Shown: positions 43,501 through 52,639 of the stretch, in pieces | How positions within the stretch are numbered: position 1 is the stretch's first letter | Layout: every line of letters starts with the position of its first letter | Source of the DNA: Phytophthora sp. 'mugwort' | Lineage: Eukaryota > Oomycota > Peronosporomycetes > Peronosporales > Peronosporaceae | NCBI GenBank assembly: GCA_033558025.1 | Contig: JAUCEF010000013.1 | Span: 3,651,001 to 3,715,000 of the forward strand | Reading direction: 5' to 3' | DNA length: 64,000 bases | Made by a program: the position numbers and the translations under genes | Notes under the pieces: generated by a model | What the model was told of the DNA's origin: nothing | Seen by the model: only the letters and a program-made list of their open reading frames with translations | Database searches by the model: none

Positions 43501-45998
43501 GATTCAAGTTTCTGCCCAAGTGCCTTGTTCCAATGGATTTCAATGGCTGGACGCTGCAATACCCATCATCAGACCCTGAAGCATTGCGAGACGGATCCAC
43601 TCGTACAACTATTCCTCTTGTTCGTGAGGACTCGTTGAGTATGGAGCCTTTCCAAGTGGTGCAGTCTGTGAATCCGATGTATCCGTGCACTGCGACTGGC
43701 CCTCAATGGCCGCCAACCTCTTCATTGCACCCGCTGAACCCGATGCGACCACCCCTCACGAGTGTTTCGACTACCACGGGTCCATTAGATGATGGCGAGG
43801 TGTTGCGTGCTCAGCGTGGTGAGTCCATTCTACAAGTGTTCCATCCGAGCGCCAATATTTGCAACGTTCAAGTGTGCCGCTCAGTGTCAATGTGGTCGGC
43901 GGGTGTGCCAACGGAGGCTAGTATTCAAGCAGCTTATATGGACGTGATCGCGAATTCGAAGCATTTCTTGTATATTGAGAACCAGTTTTTCATTTCAGGT
44001 ATGGACGGCAACGGGATCGTACGAAATCGGATCTTGCAAGCGTTGGTGGATCGCATTGAGCGTGCCGTGCAGCGTGACGAAAAGTTCCGAGTGTACGTGG
44101 TGATGCCGCTGTTACCGGCATTCGAGGGCAACGTTCGCAGTCACGAGCTCACGAATCTTCATGCAGTGATGCACTGGCAATTTGCCACAATTTGCCGTGG
44201 TCGTTACAGCCTGTTTGAGGCATTGAAGGGCGTGACCAACCACCCCGAGGACTACGTGGCCTTCTTCGGGTTGCGCAAGTACGGCATTATGCCTAACGGC
44301 TGCGTGTCCACAGAGCAGATTTACATTCACAGCAAACTTATGATTGCAGACGATCGATGCGCTATCATCGGCAGCGCAAATATCAACGACCGGAGTATGA
44401 ACGGTGACCGCGACTCGGAGATTGCATTGGTGGTCGAGGACATGCAGTATGAGGACGGTGTGATGAATGAAAAGCCGTACCGACGAGGTGTTACGGCCAG
44501 TAAGCTTCGTTTGCAGCTCTTCCGTGAGCACTTAGGCCTGACCGACGAGGATTTATCTGTTGCAGACCCAACAGCAGATCGCACATGGCACGCCATTAAG
44601 TCTGCTGCTTCCAGTAACACCAAGATATTTGAGACCGTGTTCGACTGTGCACCTTCCAACCGCATGCGCGCGTTTGTGAACTTCCAGAGCATTGAGGTGA
44701 CGCAGATATTCGAAAATCAGCGTATGAATGTGCTCAAGGTACCGGGACGATCTCATCTGTGGGATGCAAAGAACCTGAAGGACGGAGACTACGCGCCATG
44801 GACGGACGTCAATGGTGTGCCTATTGCAGCAGATCGCGTGGATTTAAGGGACTTTGAGGTGGATAACTACAGGGACGGGAAGAAGAAGCTGTTCTCGATG
44901 GATCACGATGGCTGGTGCTACGCGCGTAACTTTTCGATTTTCCAGGAAGTTCGCACGATGAAAACGGACTACAGAAAGCGCGAGAAGCTTCAGCACCTGG
45001 TTGCGGATCGTTTGATGGCTCAAGTGCGTCGACGTCGATGGGTCAAAAAGGGGTTGCTACCGCTACGGCCTGATCCTCGTGAGAGCTCCTTTAGCATCGC
45101 CAGTGACGATGAGGAGCACGGACGCTTCCACTCGATCTGGCGAAGACTTCAACAGGGTGATTTCAGCCGCTCCAACTCCATCAGCATGACGCCAACGAAC
45201 TTCAGTCAAATGGACTCAGGCGGTGGTACAGCGGGCAGTGTGAATATGAGTGGAACGACTAACGGCCGTCGTCTATACAACTCGTCGTCGATGCCGTCGA
45301 GGGGGTCGATTCTTGTGGGGGATAGCATACCATCGCGACCTGCAGTACTTGGAGATACGTCGTCATACCCGAACTCGCCCAGTGTTTCAAGCTTCCAGCA
45401 TACGCCTCAAAGTCCAGCAATTGGAGCTGGACCACGTAGTGTACGCAGTGCTCGCACGTCGTCCCATCTGGGCACTGGTATCAGAACCCGCGCGAATACT
45501 CGAAGTGCGCGAGGCAGCTTTTACGGCCTGTTCAGTGTTACAGGCGGTAATCGACACCTTGATACCGATGATGAGTCTAGCGATGCCGGCAGCGACTACG
45601 GAGGAGGCCACGGCATTCGTGCGTCGCTCAAGCGCTGGTACTCGACGATGGACGTGCTGGACTTCGGGCGTCGCTCCAAGTTCAAGGCTGAGTATTTCGA
45701 CACGGATGAGGACCATTTGCACGGCGATGACCCGCTTCTGGAGGACGGTCAAGGCAGTTACCATGCTGCAACCCGCGACGGTCTTCTCACTGAAGAAGAT
45801 GCTGATGGAACAGGCGATGAAGACGCCGACTGCCAGATTAGCCACGTGCAGACAGCAGCCACTGTTCGCAAGGAGGACGAGACGCGTGCTCGTGGCCAGC
45901 TCTCGGAGATCCGTGGCCACCTCGTCGAGTTCCCGCTGGACTTTTTGGTCGAGGAGATCCTTAAGCCGTCGGTCTTGCCTGCCGACATTCATATTTAA
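40569..45998 (+). CDS. Phospholipase D, PX-transmembrane class (PXTM-PLD)
   Basis: Single-exon, 1,809-residue membrane phospholipase D that would hydrolyse phosphatidylcholine-type lipids to phosphatidic acid. I start at the ATG at 40,569, because the longer frame begins with GTG. Order: acidic N-terminus (DDDDANLSEEEEEV, about 70-90), PX-like lipid-binding domain (about 107-225), two membrane segments (about 254-280 and 305-331), a short PH-like region (RRWVVLKPSCFAAYR), another segment (404-421) and one at 584-617, then the PLD core. HKD1 is HHEKIVCID (about 857), followed by GGLDLCFGRYD; HKD2 is HSKLMIADD (about 1,253), with GSANINDRSMNGDRDSEIA. A Ser-rich tail with acidic clusters follows. 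This domain order is that of the PXTM-PLD class described in Phytophthora; other PLDs have no such membrane segments between PX and HKD. Confidence 0.95.
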   Translation: MPGPDDDATEQTAAAKTNSSDYGLKATPSFTTSGLGSVASVSSYRSSSLDAEEVDVDDLECADSDILEDPDDMEMTIMNDDDANLSEEEEEVMEHSIDFSVNRATVTRAGVIPCCVFVGRVRWGTTDWEIYFGQKQLLRLHFNLHIYYLLNRHKFLRGVRLPWTIWREKRAEKRVADVYVVQDYIRELLKDRDLRNSEPLLSFLEVSPSRAMLRLGPSLKEGYVHMRINGPFQLPLYTCFNRTIEALYRHLYRAWMRIAFVSAIVGFIFPICLVIVTSLPTFFSPQKELVNSDSGTKEVSTKLNTAGVFMGLAVLAGIIFFAGFVYKFFQHRLGVIRRWVVLKPSCFAAYRNRNDREPSEVFLFDKNFTARKGSYRQGVSWMPSGLVVGSKAGDIEIDTGHYYTRLTAFIALMGVCYGIMRLSSSIYEFEDLTLNKNWGLPIANATGYENWTQSSDIEYCGYYFTIPEGVTVYVESKDDSAVISQLQMPSSNSMTANLGYFWQSDSMGYSLNVITNAVGAGTMVSVVKPIDAKNDRFFESGTNYSLPSVGNLTLEGVDTDISVQSFSNVDSFCAISVRIAPLSWRSYVYYVLFLFAGGIIAPVVGFLANYFVTYLGIWHPHVRRDHWFRCVRRLQKLKRQETTTRFNSFAPQHISCMDDEESAAIAAKTKASKLPIGNPTSSAINHVVDSVIKLDAENTVRMGTGNLAPASTRVDSSTQSEDSLEAPVPPPSAVSWHVDAEDTYAAMYKAISSAKYEILIAGWWVCPDLFLLRPGRKLPPRDPDEDPNGQQVNKTMLRQLLMKKAEAGVKIYVLIYREVKLALTLNSAYTKRSLMVHPNIRVLRDPIFQIQSLGFWSHHEKIVCIDQSLAFVGGLDLCFGRYDHHGHPISDPGDDPIWRGKDYSNPIIKDFVRVNKPFEDLIDRSTQPRMPWHDVHCSVSGPPVQDVAYHFIQRWNFVCSKNDYQLRTGWCICFRSRRFKFLPKCLVPMDFNGWTLQYPSSDPEALRDGSTRTTIPLVREDSLSMEPFQVVQSVNPMYPCTATGPQWPPTSSLHPLNPMRPPLTSVSTTTGPLDDGEVLRAQRGESILQVFHPSANICNVQVCRSVSMWSAGVPTEASIQAAYMDVIANSKHFLYIENQFFISGMDGNGIVRNRILQALVDRIERAVQRDEKFRVYVVMPLLPAFEGNVRSHELTNLHAVMHWQFATICRGRYSLFEALKGVTNHPEDYVAFFGLRKYGIMPNGCVSTEQIYIHSKLMIADDRCAIIGSANINDRSMNGDRDSEIALVVEDMQYEDGVMNEKPYRRGVTASKLRLQLFREHLGLTDEDLSVADPTADRTWHAIKSAASSNTKIFETVFDCAPSNRMRAFVNFQSIEVTQIFENQRMNVLKVPGRSHLWDAKNLKDGDYAPWTDVNGVPIAADRVDLRDFEVDNYRDGKKKLFSMDHDGWCYARNFSIFQEVRTMKTDYRKREKLQHLVADRLMAQVRRRRWVKKGLLPLRPDPRESSFSIASDDEEHGRFHSIWRRLQQGDFSRSNSISMTPTNFSQMDSGGGTAGSVNMSGTTNGRRLYNSSSMPSRGSILVGDSIPSRPAVLGDTSSYPNSPSVSSFQHTPQSPAIGAGPRSVRSARTSSHLGTGIRTRANTRSARGSFYGLFSVTGGNRHLDTDDESSDAGSDYGGGHGIRASLKRWYSTMDVLDFGRRSKFKAEYFDTDEDHLHGDDPLLEDGQGSYHAATRDGLLTEEDADGTGDEDADCQISHVQTAATVRKEDETRARGQLSEIRGHLVEFPLDFLVEEILKPSVLPADIHI

Positions 45999-46047
45999 GC
46001 AAACGGCGGTGCGTCGAGCTTACGTAGCAGTGCAAACCAAGACGCAC

Positions 46048-46053
46048 AATAAA
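46048..46053 (+). terminator. AATAAA poly(A) signal of the PLD gene
   Basis: AATAAA 50 bases after the PLD stop codon, in an A/T-rich setting and 100 bases before the next start codon. Oomycetes do not use the signal strictly, so this is suggestive. Confidence 0.4.
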
Positions 46054-46152
46054 CAGGGATGCCATAGATAGGTCTCAATTAATTTTTAGTTTTGTTTTAT
46101 TTGTTTTATTATTTTTATTCCGTGATCATTTTCCTGCCATAATCAAATTGCC

Positions 46153-47226
46153 ATGTTTGTGTTTGAAGCGGTTGATGGCGGCGCTCTGGCGCTCGTGGAC
46201 GTGGTTACAAAGGACGAACTGCCGTTCGACGAGTATGTGGTCGTAGCTGGACGCATGCAGAGCTCTCGGCAGCTTACGTGTCTCGGCGGACGTGTCAAGT
46301 GGAACGGAAAGCGTCGTCTGCTGGTGGTTGCGTTGGCTCAAGCGCCAGATACTTTGACTCCGAGTGTGCAGGTGCTGGATGTGGGCGAAATGGCAGTGAA
46401 CTTCTTGCAGGGAGTTCGAGCGTGCTTCCCCAAACTGGTGAAGAAGAATCCTATGGCTCAGACGATGGACGACAGTGATTCGGACGAGGAGGAAGTGCAC
46501 AAGAAGCAGAAACACGATCAAGATGAACAATCTGCTGCTGACTTGGAGGCTGCAAAAGCTCAACGGTTAATGGCAGAAACCGTGGAGTACATGAACCAGA
46601 CAAGAGTCAAGGTGCTCGCGTCGATGGATCAACTCTGCAGTGCCTTCCAGATTGCAGACCCGATCAACGTGCTGACGTCGCTACGCAACGATCCGTCCGT
46701 GCCCAAGAACTGTCAGTTGCTGTGTATGGACTGCCCACCTCTTGGCATCGCAGACGGTGGAGCGCGTGCTGCTGTGCCGCACGCCTTCTCCTCATCTACA
46801 GCTCCGCCAGACCCGCTCAATTTCGGCGTCTTGTACTCTGAAATGGCAACGCGTAAGAAGAAGGAGCAGTTCCTGCATATTCCAGTACCTCGTTCACCAC
46901 CTTTCCCTGCGCCAGGAGCTCCAGGAGAAGAAAGCATGCAAGAAAGCTTCCAGGACGCGACTGTACTGACGTTCGGTGCAAAGCGCGAGGCCACAGCGCA
47001 TGGCGGCGGCAAGACCTGCGAGGAAATGATCAAGAACATTCGCATGCGTCATGCGTCTGGCACCTTCTGCACGCTCGTACTCCCAACCAAGACTTGGGAC
47101 CAAGTGGCCGATGAACACAAGACGTTCCTCCCTCAGGTGTGCGAACTACAAGGCGAGTTGCGTCTGCGTCGCCTCATGGGCAACGCTCCGTGTGGAGTCC
47201 CTATCGAATTGTTACTTGAAATCTAA
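46153..47226 (+). CDS. Unrecognised 357-residue protein
   Basis: Intact single-exon gene with an ATG start 155 bp after the PLD stop. The N-terminal 95 residues look globular (alternating beta-like stretches: MFVFEAVDGGALALVDVVTK, RLLVVALAQAP). A charged linker follows (DDSDSDEEEVHKKQKHDQDE, 106-125), then a helical segment (YMNQTRVKVLASMDQLCSAF), a Pro-rich stretch (PVPRSPPFPAPGAPG), and a C-terminal domain ending GNAPCGVPIELLLEI. No signal peptide, membrane segment or catalytic motif is visible. It shares the strand of PLD and is convergent with the next gene (114 bp between stops). I do not recognise a family. Confidence 0.85.
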   Translation: MFVFEAVDGGALALVDVVTKDELPFDEYVVVAGRMQSSRQLTCLGGRVKWNGKRRLLVVALAQAPDTLTPSVQVLDVGEMAVNFLQGVRACFPKLVKKNPMAQTMDDSDSDEEEVHKKQKHDQDEQSAADLEAAKAQRLMAETVEYMNQTRVKVLASMDQLCSAFQIADPINVLTSLRNDPSVPKNCQLLCMDCPPLGIADGGARAAVPHAFSSSTAPPDPLNFGVLYSEMATRKKKEQFLHIPVPRSPPFPAPGAPGEESMQESFQDATVLTFGAKREATAHGGGKTCEEMIKNIRMRHASGTFCTLVLPTKTWDQVADEHKTFLPQVCELQGELRLRRLMGNAPCGVPIELLLEI

Positions 47227-47340
47227 ACCAAGACGCTGCCTACTTCTGGTACCAAGAGCCTGCAACAAGACGCAGAATAAGTGATAAAACAAGTGAGGGT
47301 CCCCTTTTCGATTGTGAACATACTCGGTGTGCTGCGTCCG

Positions 47341-48021
47341 TCATTGTGGCCTGCCGCTCAGACACATCCAGTAATCATTCTCCTTGAGGACCGAGCCGTC
47401 CTCATTGTTCGTGGCGCGCGGTGTCCTGGCCCCGCGCGGGTTCTTCTCTGGTCGCCAGAGCCACTTGGACGGCATCAGCTCGTCCAGCACGTCCTCGTCA
47501 TCTCCCGCCTCGTGCTCGTTGTACGACGTGACTAGCAGCGGCACGCATACTTCGCTTAGCACAAGTCTGACGGCCGGTAGCCACTCGTCATAGCCCCAAA
47601 TGCCGGCGTTGAAGCATACCATGAGGTCCGGCTTGCAGTACAGCGTCTTGTCTTCGAAGTAGGTCTCAAAGCTGCCCACGAAGTAGCTGATGACCACCTG
47701 GCACGTCTCCGTCTTGCTGTATTCCTGCGAGAACTGAGTGAGGTGCAGCTTCCTGTTCACATTAGGTCCCACCAGCACCAGCTTGAGTGACGACAGGTGC
47801 GTCTCGTTCGCCACATGCTGCGTAAAGCTCTGGAACACGTCGAAGGTCTCTGCCCCGGTGTTGCCCTCGCGGTGGTCCGCACCTAGCAGATGCACGGTCA
47901 GCGATTTCTTGGCGCTGAAGGTGACGTCGCTTTCGTGCGCGTCTTCCAGGCGCTGGAGCCATGCGACGAGCGTCGCGGCGCGAGTCTCGCGCGCGCTGGT
48001 CAGCGTCATAACTGAAGCCAT
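47341..48021 (-). CDS. MSS51 C-terminal-like domain protein
   Basis: Single-exon 226-residue protein. The N-terminal half begins MASVMTLTSARETRAATLVA and continues KKSLTVHLLGADHREGN, LKLVLVGPNVN. The C-terminal half has PDLMVCFNAGIWGYDEWLPA and VPLLVTSYNEHEAGDDEDVL. The block F-N-A-G-I-W-x-Y-x-x-W then P-L-L-V-T-S-Y-N is the hallmark of the domain found at the C-terminus of mitochondrial splicing suppressor 51 and of many MYND-finger proteins. No MYND Cys cluster and no mitochondrial presequence precede it, so it is a stand-alone domain. Function unknown; in MYND proteins it is a putative interaction or Rossmann-like domain. Divergent from the MFS gene, with 203 bp between. Confidence 0.75.
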   Translation of the reverse strand: MASVMTLTSARETRAATLVAWLQRLEDAHESDVTFSAKKSLTVHLLGADHREGNTGAETFDVFQSFTQHVANETHLSSLKLVLVGPNVNRKLHLTQFSQEYSKTETCQVVISYFVGSFETYFEDKTLYCKPDLMVCFNAGIWGYDEWLPAVRLVLSEVCVPLLVTSYNEHEAGDDEDVLDELMPSKWLWRPEKNPRGARTPRATNNEDGSVLKENDYWMCLSGRPQ

Positions 48022-48224
48022 GATGTGTGGTGGTTGCGGTAGCGTACTGTTGGAAGAGTTATAACTATAGGTTATAACCTTGAGATCATGACGTGATGCA
48101 CTGATTTTGTGTTGATCAAGCTTCAGAAAATCAGCTCAGAGACGTACGCACGACGGAGTTCGGTCGGCATTTCCCCAATCGGGACGCGCGCGTGACGTCG
48201 ATCGGATACAGAGCGAGGTAGAGG
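48022..48224. promoter_or_regulatory. Bidirectional promoter with GTTATAAC pair
   Basis: 203 bp between the start codons of the MSS51-like gene and the MFS gene. Two copies of the self-complementary octamer GTTATAAC lie at 48,058-48,065 and 48,071-48,078, separated by TATAG, roughly 40 bp from the left start. Such closely spaced palindromes are candidate binding sites for a dimeric regulator or TATA-like elements for both genes. Confidence 0.4.
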
Positions 48225-50035
48225 ATGCTGGCGACCGAGACGACGTGGATGGACACGGGCAGCTATCCGCACCGCTATTTCTACGTGGCGTTCGCCATCT
48301 TCCAGTGCTTTCTGGGCGCAGGGATCATCTTTGGCTGGTAGAGGCGACGCGTTGTGGACTGGAGGGGAGTTCGGGTCTGCTACTGACGTTTGCATGGCGC
48401 ATTGTGCTGCGTGGTGGGGTACAGGACGTCGCTGGTGCCCATGCTGGAGAAGGAGCGGATATATAATGAGCTGTGCAAGACTGGAGAGACAAGTACGTCC
48501 TGCGGTCCGTCGGGGCTCGACTTATCAACTGAAGGATTTGTTGTCGTTGTGGTAGTTTGCACAGCGCAGAGTGACCGTCTCCAATATGCCTTCACGATGG
48601 CAGTTTCCAGCAGCATGTGGTCCAATCTGCTGCTTGGTCTCGTATTTGACAAGTACGTCCGTTATGAAGCTCGTATCAATGATGGTTAGTGTTTTGGCTG
48701 AAGATTAGGCGGTATATATTTGCAATGCGCAGATTCGGACCACGCGTGACGAAGTCAATTTCATTGGTGCTGTTGATTATAGGCGCGTTGTTCATGGGAA
48801 ACGCGCACTATAGGTGAGATGTCCGTGTCAATCGTTGAGTTGGAGGCAGATATGTCATTGCTGACGACTTCTCCTGACTGAATCATTAGAGTAAACGCAG
48901 TAGGACATGACCTGCTGCTATACGGAATGGTGCTGGTAGGATTCTCGGGTCCGGGTATCCAGCTCGCTGGCATTCACATGTCCAATTTGTTCCCGGAGGC
49001 GACGGCGCTCGTTGCGTGCTTCATTGTCGGAGGTCTTCAGTTGAGCTTCTTGATCTTCACGCTCTTCGATCTCGCGTACGTGCACCTTGGAATGTCTACG
49101 ACCACAATCTTCGAGGTATACGCCGGTGTGGTGTTTCTCTCGCTTGTCGGCACACTGCTTACGGAGCCGGACACACCGTTCGAAGTCGTTCCCAGTGAAG
49201 AGCACGAGCTGCTGTCGCCCATGCGCCTGCCTTCCGTATTCAAAGAGGAGGAGGCATCACTTTTGCTATCGACCCCCGAGCTCGAGAAGTTCCGCAGACG
49301 CCACCGCTTACCGACCGACGAGGTTTTCTTCGATGGGGACCTGCACAACCGTTCGTTCCGGACGCAGGTGCTGTCCAAACCGTTCCTGCTTATTGTGTTT
49401 TACTTCTCCATCCTGTCGCTTTGGTGCAATTTCTTCCTGGGCAGCGTCACTGGATTGCTGCGGTGGAAGGGTCTTCCCGAGAGTGAGGTGACCAGTCTAC
49501 TGGAAAAACTGGCAGTCGTACTACCGGGTAGCGTCGTGTTCATCCCGTTCGTAGGGTACCTGCTGGAGAAATGCGGGTACACGTACTCTTCGTTGTTGTG
49601 CACGGTAGTGGCGCTGTGCTTTACAGTGATGCTGAGCAGCATGTCGACCGGGTGGATCGTGGCTGGCTTTGTAACCTACGCGTTCTTCCGGACCATCATG
49701 TTCCCGTTATTATTCGCGTATCTTGGACATCGCTTCGGCTTCCAGCACTACGGGGCGTTGTCGGGCATTGCGTTCTGCATCGGTGGCGTGGTGGGGCTGC
49801 TGCAGACGCCGATCGCAGCCATCGGAGACTTTCAGACCATCGGCTATGTCCAGGTGAGTGACGTGGTTTGCTTCTGATTCTGGTCCAAGAGGATCGGCAT
49901 CGCTTCGGCGGTTGGCTGCGACTAACGTTGACTTATTGGTACTGTACATGTATTGGATTCCCGTAATAGTTCATGTCCCTCCTACTCACCTTCGTGGCGC
50001 CCTACTTCGAGCGACAGCGGGATGGCTACTATTAG
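48225..50035 (+). CDS. Major facilitator superfamily transporter, SLC43/FMP42-like
   Basis: Six exons join in frame to 466 residues: 48,225-48,337, 48,425-48,504, 48,556-48,652, 48,733-48,813, 48,890-49,853 and 49,970-50,035 (introns 51-116 nt, GT-AG). About 12 hydrophobic segments are visible, beginning with YFYVAFAIFQCFLGAGIIFG and ending MSLLLTFVAPYF; the last exon supplies that final helix. The MFS loop motif between helices 2 and 3 appears as LVFDKFGPRVTKS. A long charged loop between helices 6 and 7 (PSEEHELLSP to FDGDLHNRSF) is cytoplasmic. The pattern is like SLC43-type amino-acid carriers and yeast FMP42; substrate cannot be deduced. The terminal exons are short and easily missed by predictors. 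Confidence 0.88.
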
Positions 50036-50834
50036 CCAATTACTGTGTTACAGGCACCACGCGCAAGTGCCTCTCTAAGATGCAAGACAGGCGGTGTGTG
50101 TAACGGACGGGTGAGTGCAGGGTAGTGTATTGTAGTAACCAATTCTGATCGTGTCTGCTGCTGGACGCTCGTGTACGACCGTGATGCCGAGCTCTTGAGC
50201 TCAGACAAAGAAGCACGCATGGAGTTTTCTCATGCTTCATGTCGAGTTGCTAGTGGCAACACTCAGCATGGTCACTTGTCTCGGGCGGACTCGTCTTGCC
50301 TACAACTAGGCGAAAAGCACCCAATTTTATAAAACTTTCTTCAATAGAGCACATTTTCCTGACCTGAAGTCGTGCTGGATATTTAGTATGAAATTTAGTA
50401 TGTGAGGTGTTACTAGATCTCGAGATCTACCTTTTTCTATTGCGCTCATCTCCCACCTCGTTCAGTAAATCCGAGGTTTTAAAGCATATTTTGGACTGAA
50501 GTGCTCTCCCGAGTCTCAGGCAGATGGTTTCAGCTTGCCAGAAGAAAAACACGCGGAAGAAAACCTGCTATCCTCTATAATATGTTTTGTCACAATAGGT
50601 GACTGTTACTCAAATGTGCAATATTTATTATCTATTGACATTGCTGCCAATTATAGATAGTCAGAGCTTTTACATCGTTATAAAAAGGGTTCAAAGTCAG
50701 CAGTATCATCTATTGCAGCATCAAGTGCCCCCTGCTATAGCACAAATCATCTTGCGTCGCGCTCCCCCATTCGTGCCGGCACGCATTAAGCCATTCACCG
50801 CGTGCGTGACGACTCGCTTCCCGTTTCCGCACCG
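50036..50834. other. Intergenic, no gene
   Basis: About 800 bp between the MFS gene and the ZZ-finger gene. AT-rich in its middle (50,590-50,700), with no convincing frame; the right end is the leader of the ZZ gene. Confidence 0.4.
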
Positions 50835-52250
50835 ATGTCGCTCTTCTCGCTCCCCAGTGTCCTACGGCGCAGTGTGCCGTCCGACGGCAGCGATAATGCC
50901 CCGGCCGTACGTCCCTCTGTCGTGAGCGCCTCGCACCTGAATGCGCAGCTCCTTGAGGAGGCTAAGCAAGTGGACCAGCACCTCTTCTTCGGCCCACAGC
51001 AGACTGTGTTCGAGGGCGAACGCCAGCGCGTTATCCACGGTGAGCGTAAGATACAGAAGAACAATAAGCGCTTCTGGCTCATGTCGGAGCCTCTCAGTAT
51101 GGATCGCGACAGCACCACGTCGCTCATCGGCTTCCCCTCCGAGCCGAATGTGCGGCCCAGCGGCATCGGCAGCAAGGTGTCGGCCGCAACGCGGTTCCTC
51201 GGCCAGAAGGTGGCGCAGATGAAGCTTCCCCCGTCCCATGTGAACGACGACTCGTTCTGTGACGGATGCGGAATGGACCCCATCGTGGGGAACATGTACT
51301 CATGTTCCAAGTGTGTTAACTACCACCTGTGCGAGAGCTGCTACCAGCTGGGAATCCACGGCTTCGAGGACTCGAAGCTGCTTGTCGATGTGCGCGAAGA
51401 CTTTGCTCTGCGCAAGGTCATGGAGGTTTCGAAGAACAAGGTGCCCGAGAAGGTCTTCACAGTGCTGCTCAAGACGGTGTGCCGCGGACAGGTGGACAAG
51501 TTTAACTTCTTGGCCAAGTGGATCACAGCCGTCGTGCTCGGCCAGCCCATCAACACGCTCGAGGTGCGCGGCATCGAGATCCCGCATCTCGACTCCGAGA
51601 CGCGCGGCACTCTCGTGCAGTTGCTCACTCCTGTGCTCGCTGACCGCACAGACCTGGAGGTGTGCATGGAGTGGTTTTGCCCGGTAAGTTTTGAGTTGTT
51701 TTTTTGTTCTCACTGTTCTTCAAGCTTTCTGGGAATCTGACTGATTTTCGTGTTTTTTTATTGTTTGCTTGTGCTGTTGAATTAGGATGCCGACAACATG
51801 GACTTGCCCGGTGTGCAGCGCCGCATGGAGACCATCCGTATCTGGGTAGCCACCGATAAGGACCAGAAATCTCCGTTCGGTATAAAGGATGGCCTCAAGG
51901 ATGAAGACACGGAGTCGGACATGTCACCGACTAGCGCCAACGGAGATGTCATTGGCTCGCCTGGCCCGGCCAGCCCGGTTTCGGAGTCCCCGTGCACTAC
52001 TCCCCCTCCATCCCCATCGGAAATGCGCCGCAAATCTACGGGAGCAACGTCCATGACATCCGAGTCTTCGTCGCAGGTCTCTCCCCCTCGTCTTGATGTG
52101 ATGGCACTTGCCGACAAGGTCGCTGAATACAGTTATGAAGATGACGATGAAGACTACATGTCGGACTCGGTCAAGAGCGATATTGAACCCCGGAAAGTGG
52201 ACAGTTTGTCTCCTTCTTCCGGTCAGCGATCGGAGGGCATTCAGATGTAA
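50835..52250 (+). CDS. ZZ-type zinc-finger protein
   Basis: Two exons (50,835-51,683 and 51,786-52,250; intron 102 nt) encode 437 residues. I choose the ATG at 50,835 since the longer frame starts with GTG. A ZZ finger lies at about 142-176: C142-x2-C145, C157-x2-C160, C166-x2-C169, with YHLCESCYQLGIHG. Upstream is a helical region (LNAQLLEEAKQVDQHLFFGP); downstream, to about residue 283, a helical domain (VPEKVFTVLLKTVCRGQVDK, LAKWITAVVLGQPI). Exon 2 begins with a short helical segment and then becomes a Ser/Pro/Thr-rich acidic tail (YEDDDEDYMSDS) with many potential Ser-Pro phosphosites. ZZ fingers bind N-degrons or histone tails in other proteins. No further domain is recognised, so a precise role cannot be given. 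Confidence 0.9.
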
Positions 52251-52639
52251 GAAGAGCGAGGAGAAGATCAAGAGACGCGCGGCCGACCGTGTAGAAGCTG
52301 CTGATTGCTGGCAGTCTAGACACCACAGTCACGGGTCAAAAGTGCGCAGGCTTCTTGGCTTCCTTCATTTTGTTATTTTTTCATTTTCGCGTATGCGCTT
52401 GGAATGTAAAAAGAGATTGCATTATTATATCGATCATTCTCTTCATGTACTTTTTCCTTATATATGTCTCTTCACTTTTTTGGTATTTACTCAGTACAGA
52501 TAAGAAAAAAATGTATTCTCCTTGCGTTCACCTCTTCGTGTAGACGACAGGCATCTCATCTCTACTTTGCTACTCGCACATTAAGGCCTATTCGGTTGGC
52601 GGCTTGTACGCTTAGCTATCATGATGACATGCTCAGGTC
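52251..52639. other. Shared 3' region of ZZ and USP14 genes
   Basis: 389 bp between convergent genes; T-rich around 52,370-52,500, suited to two transcript ends. No gene seen. Confidence 0.5.

Noticed and set aside
45250..46071. 273-codon frame overlapping the PLD 3' end in another frame
   Set aside because: Arg/Thr/Ser-rich shadow of the PLD tail; no independent start or family.
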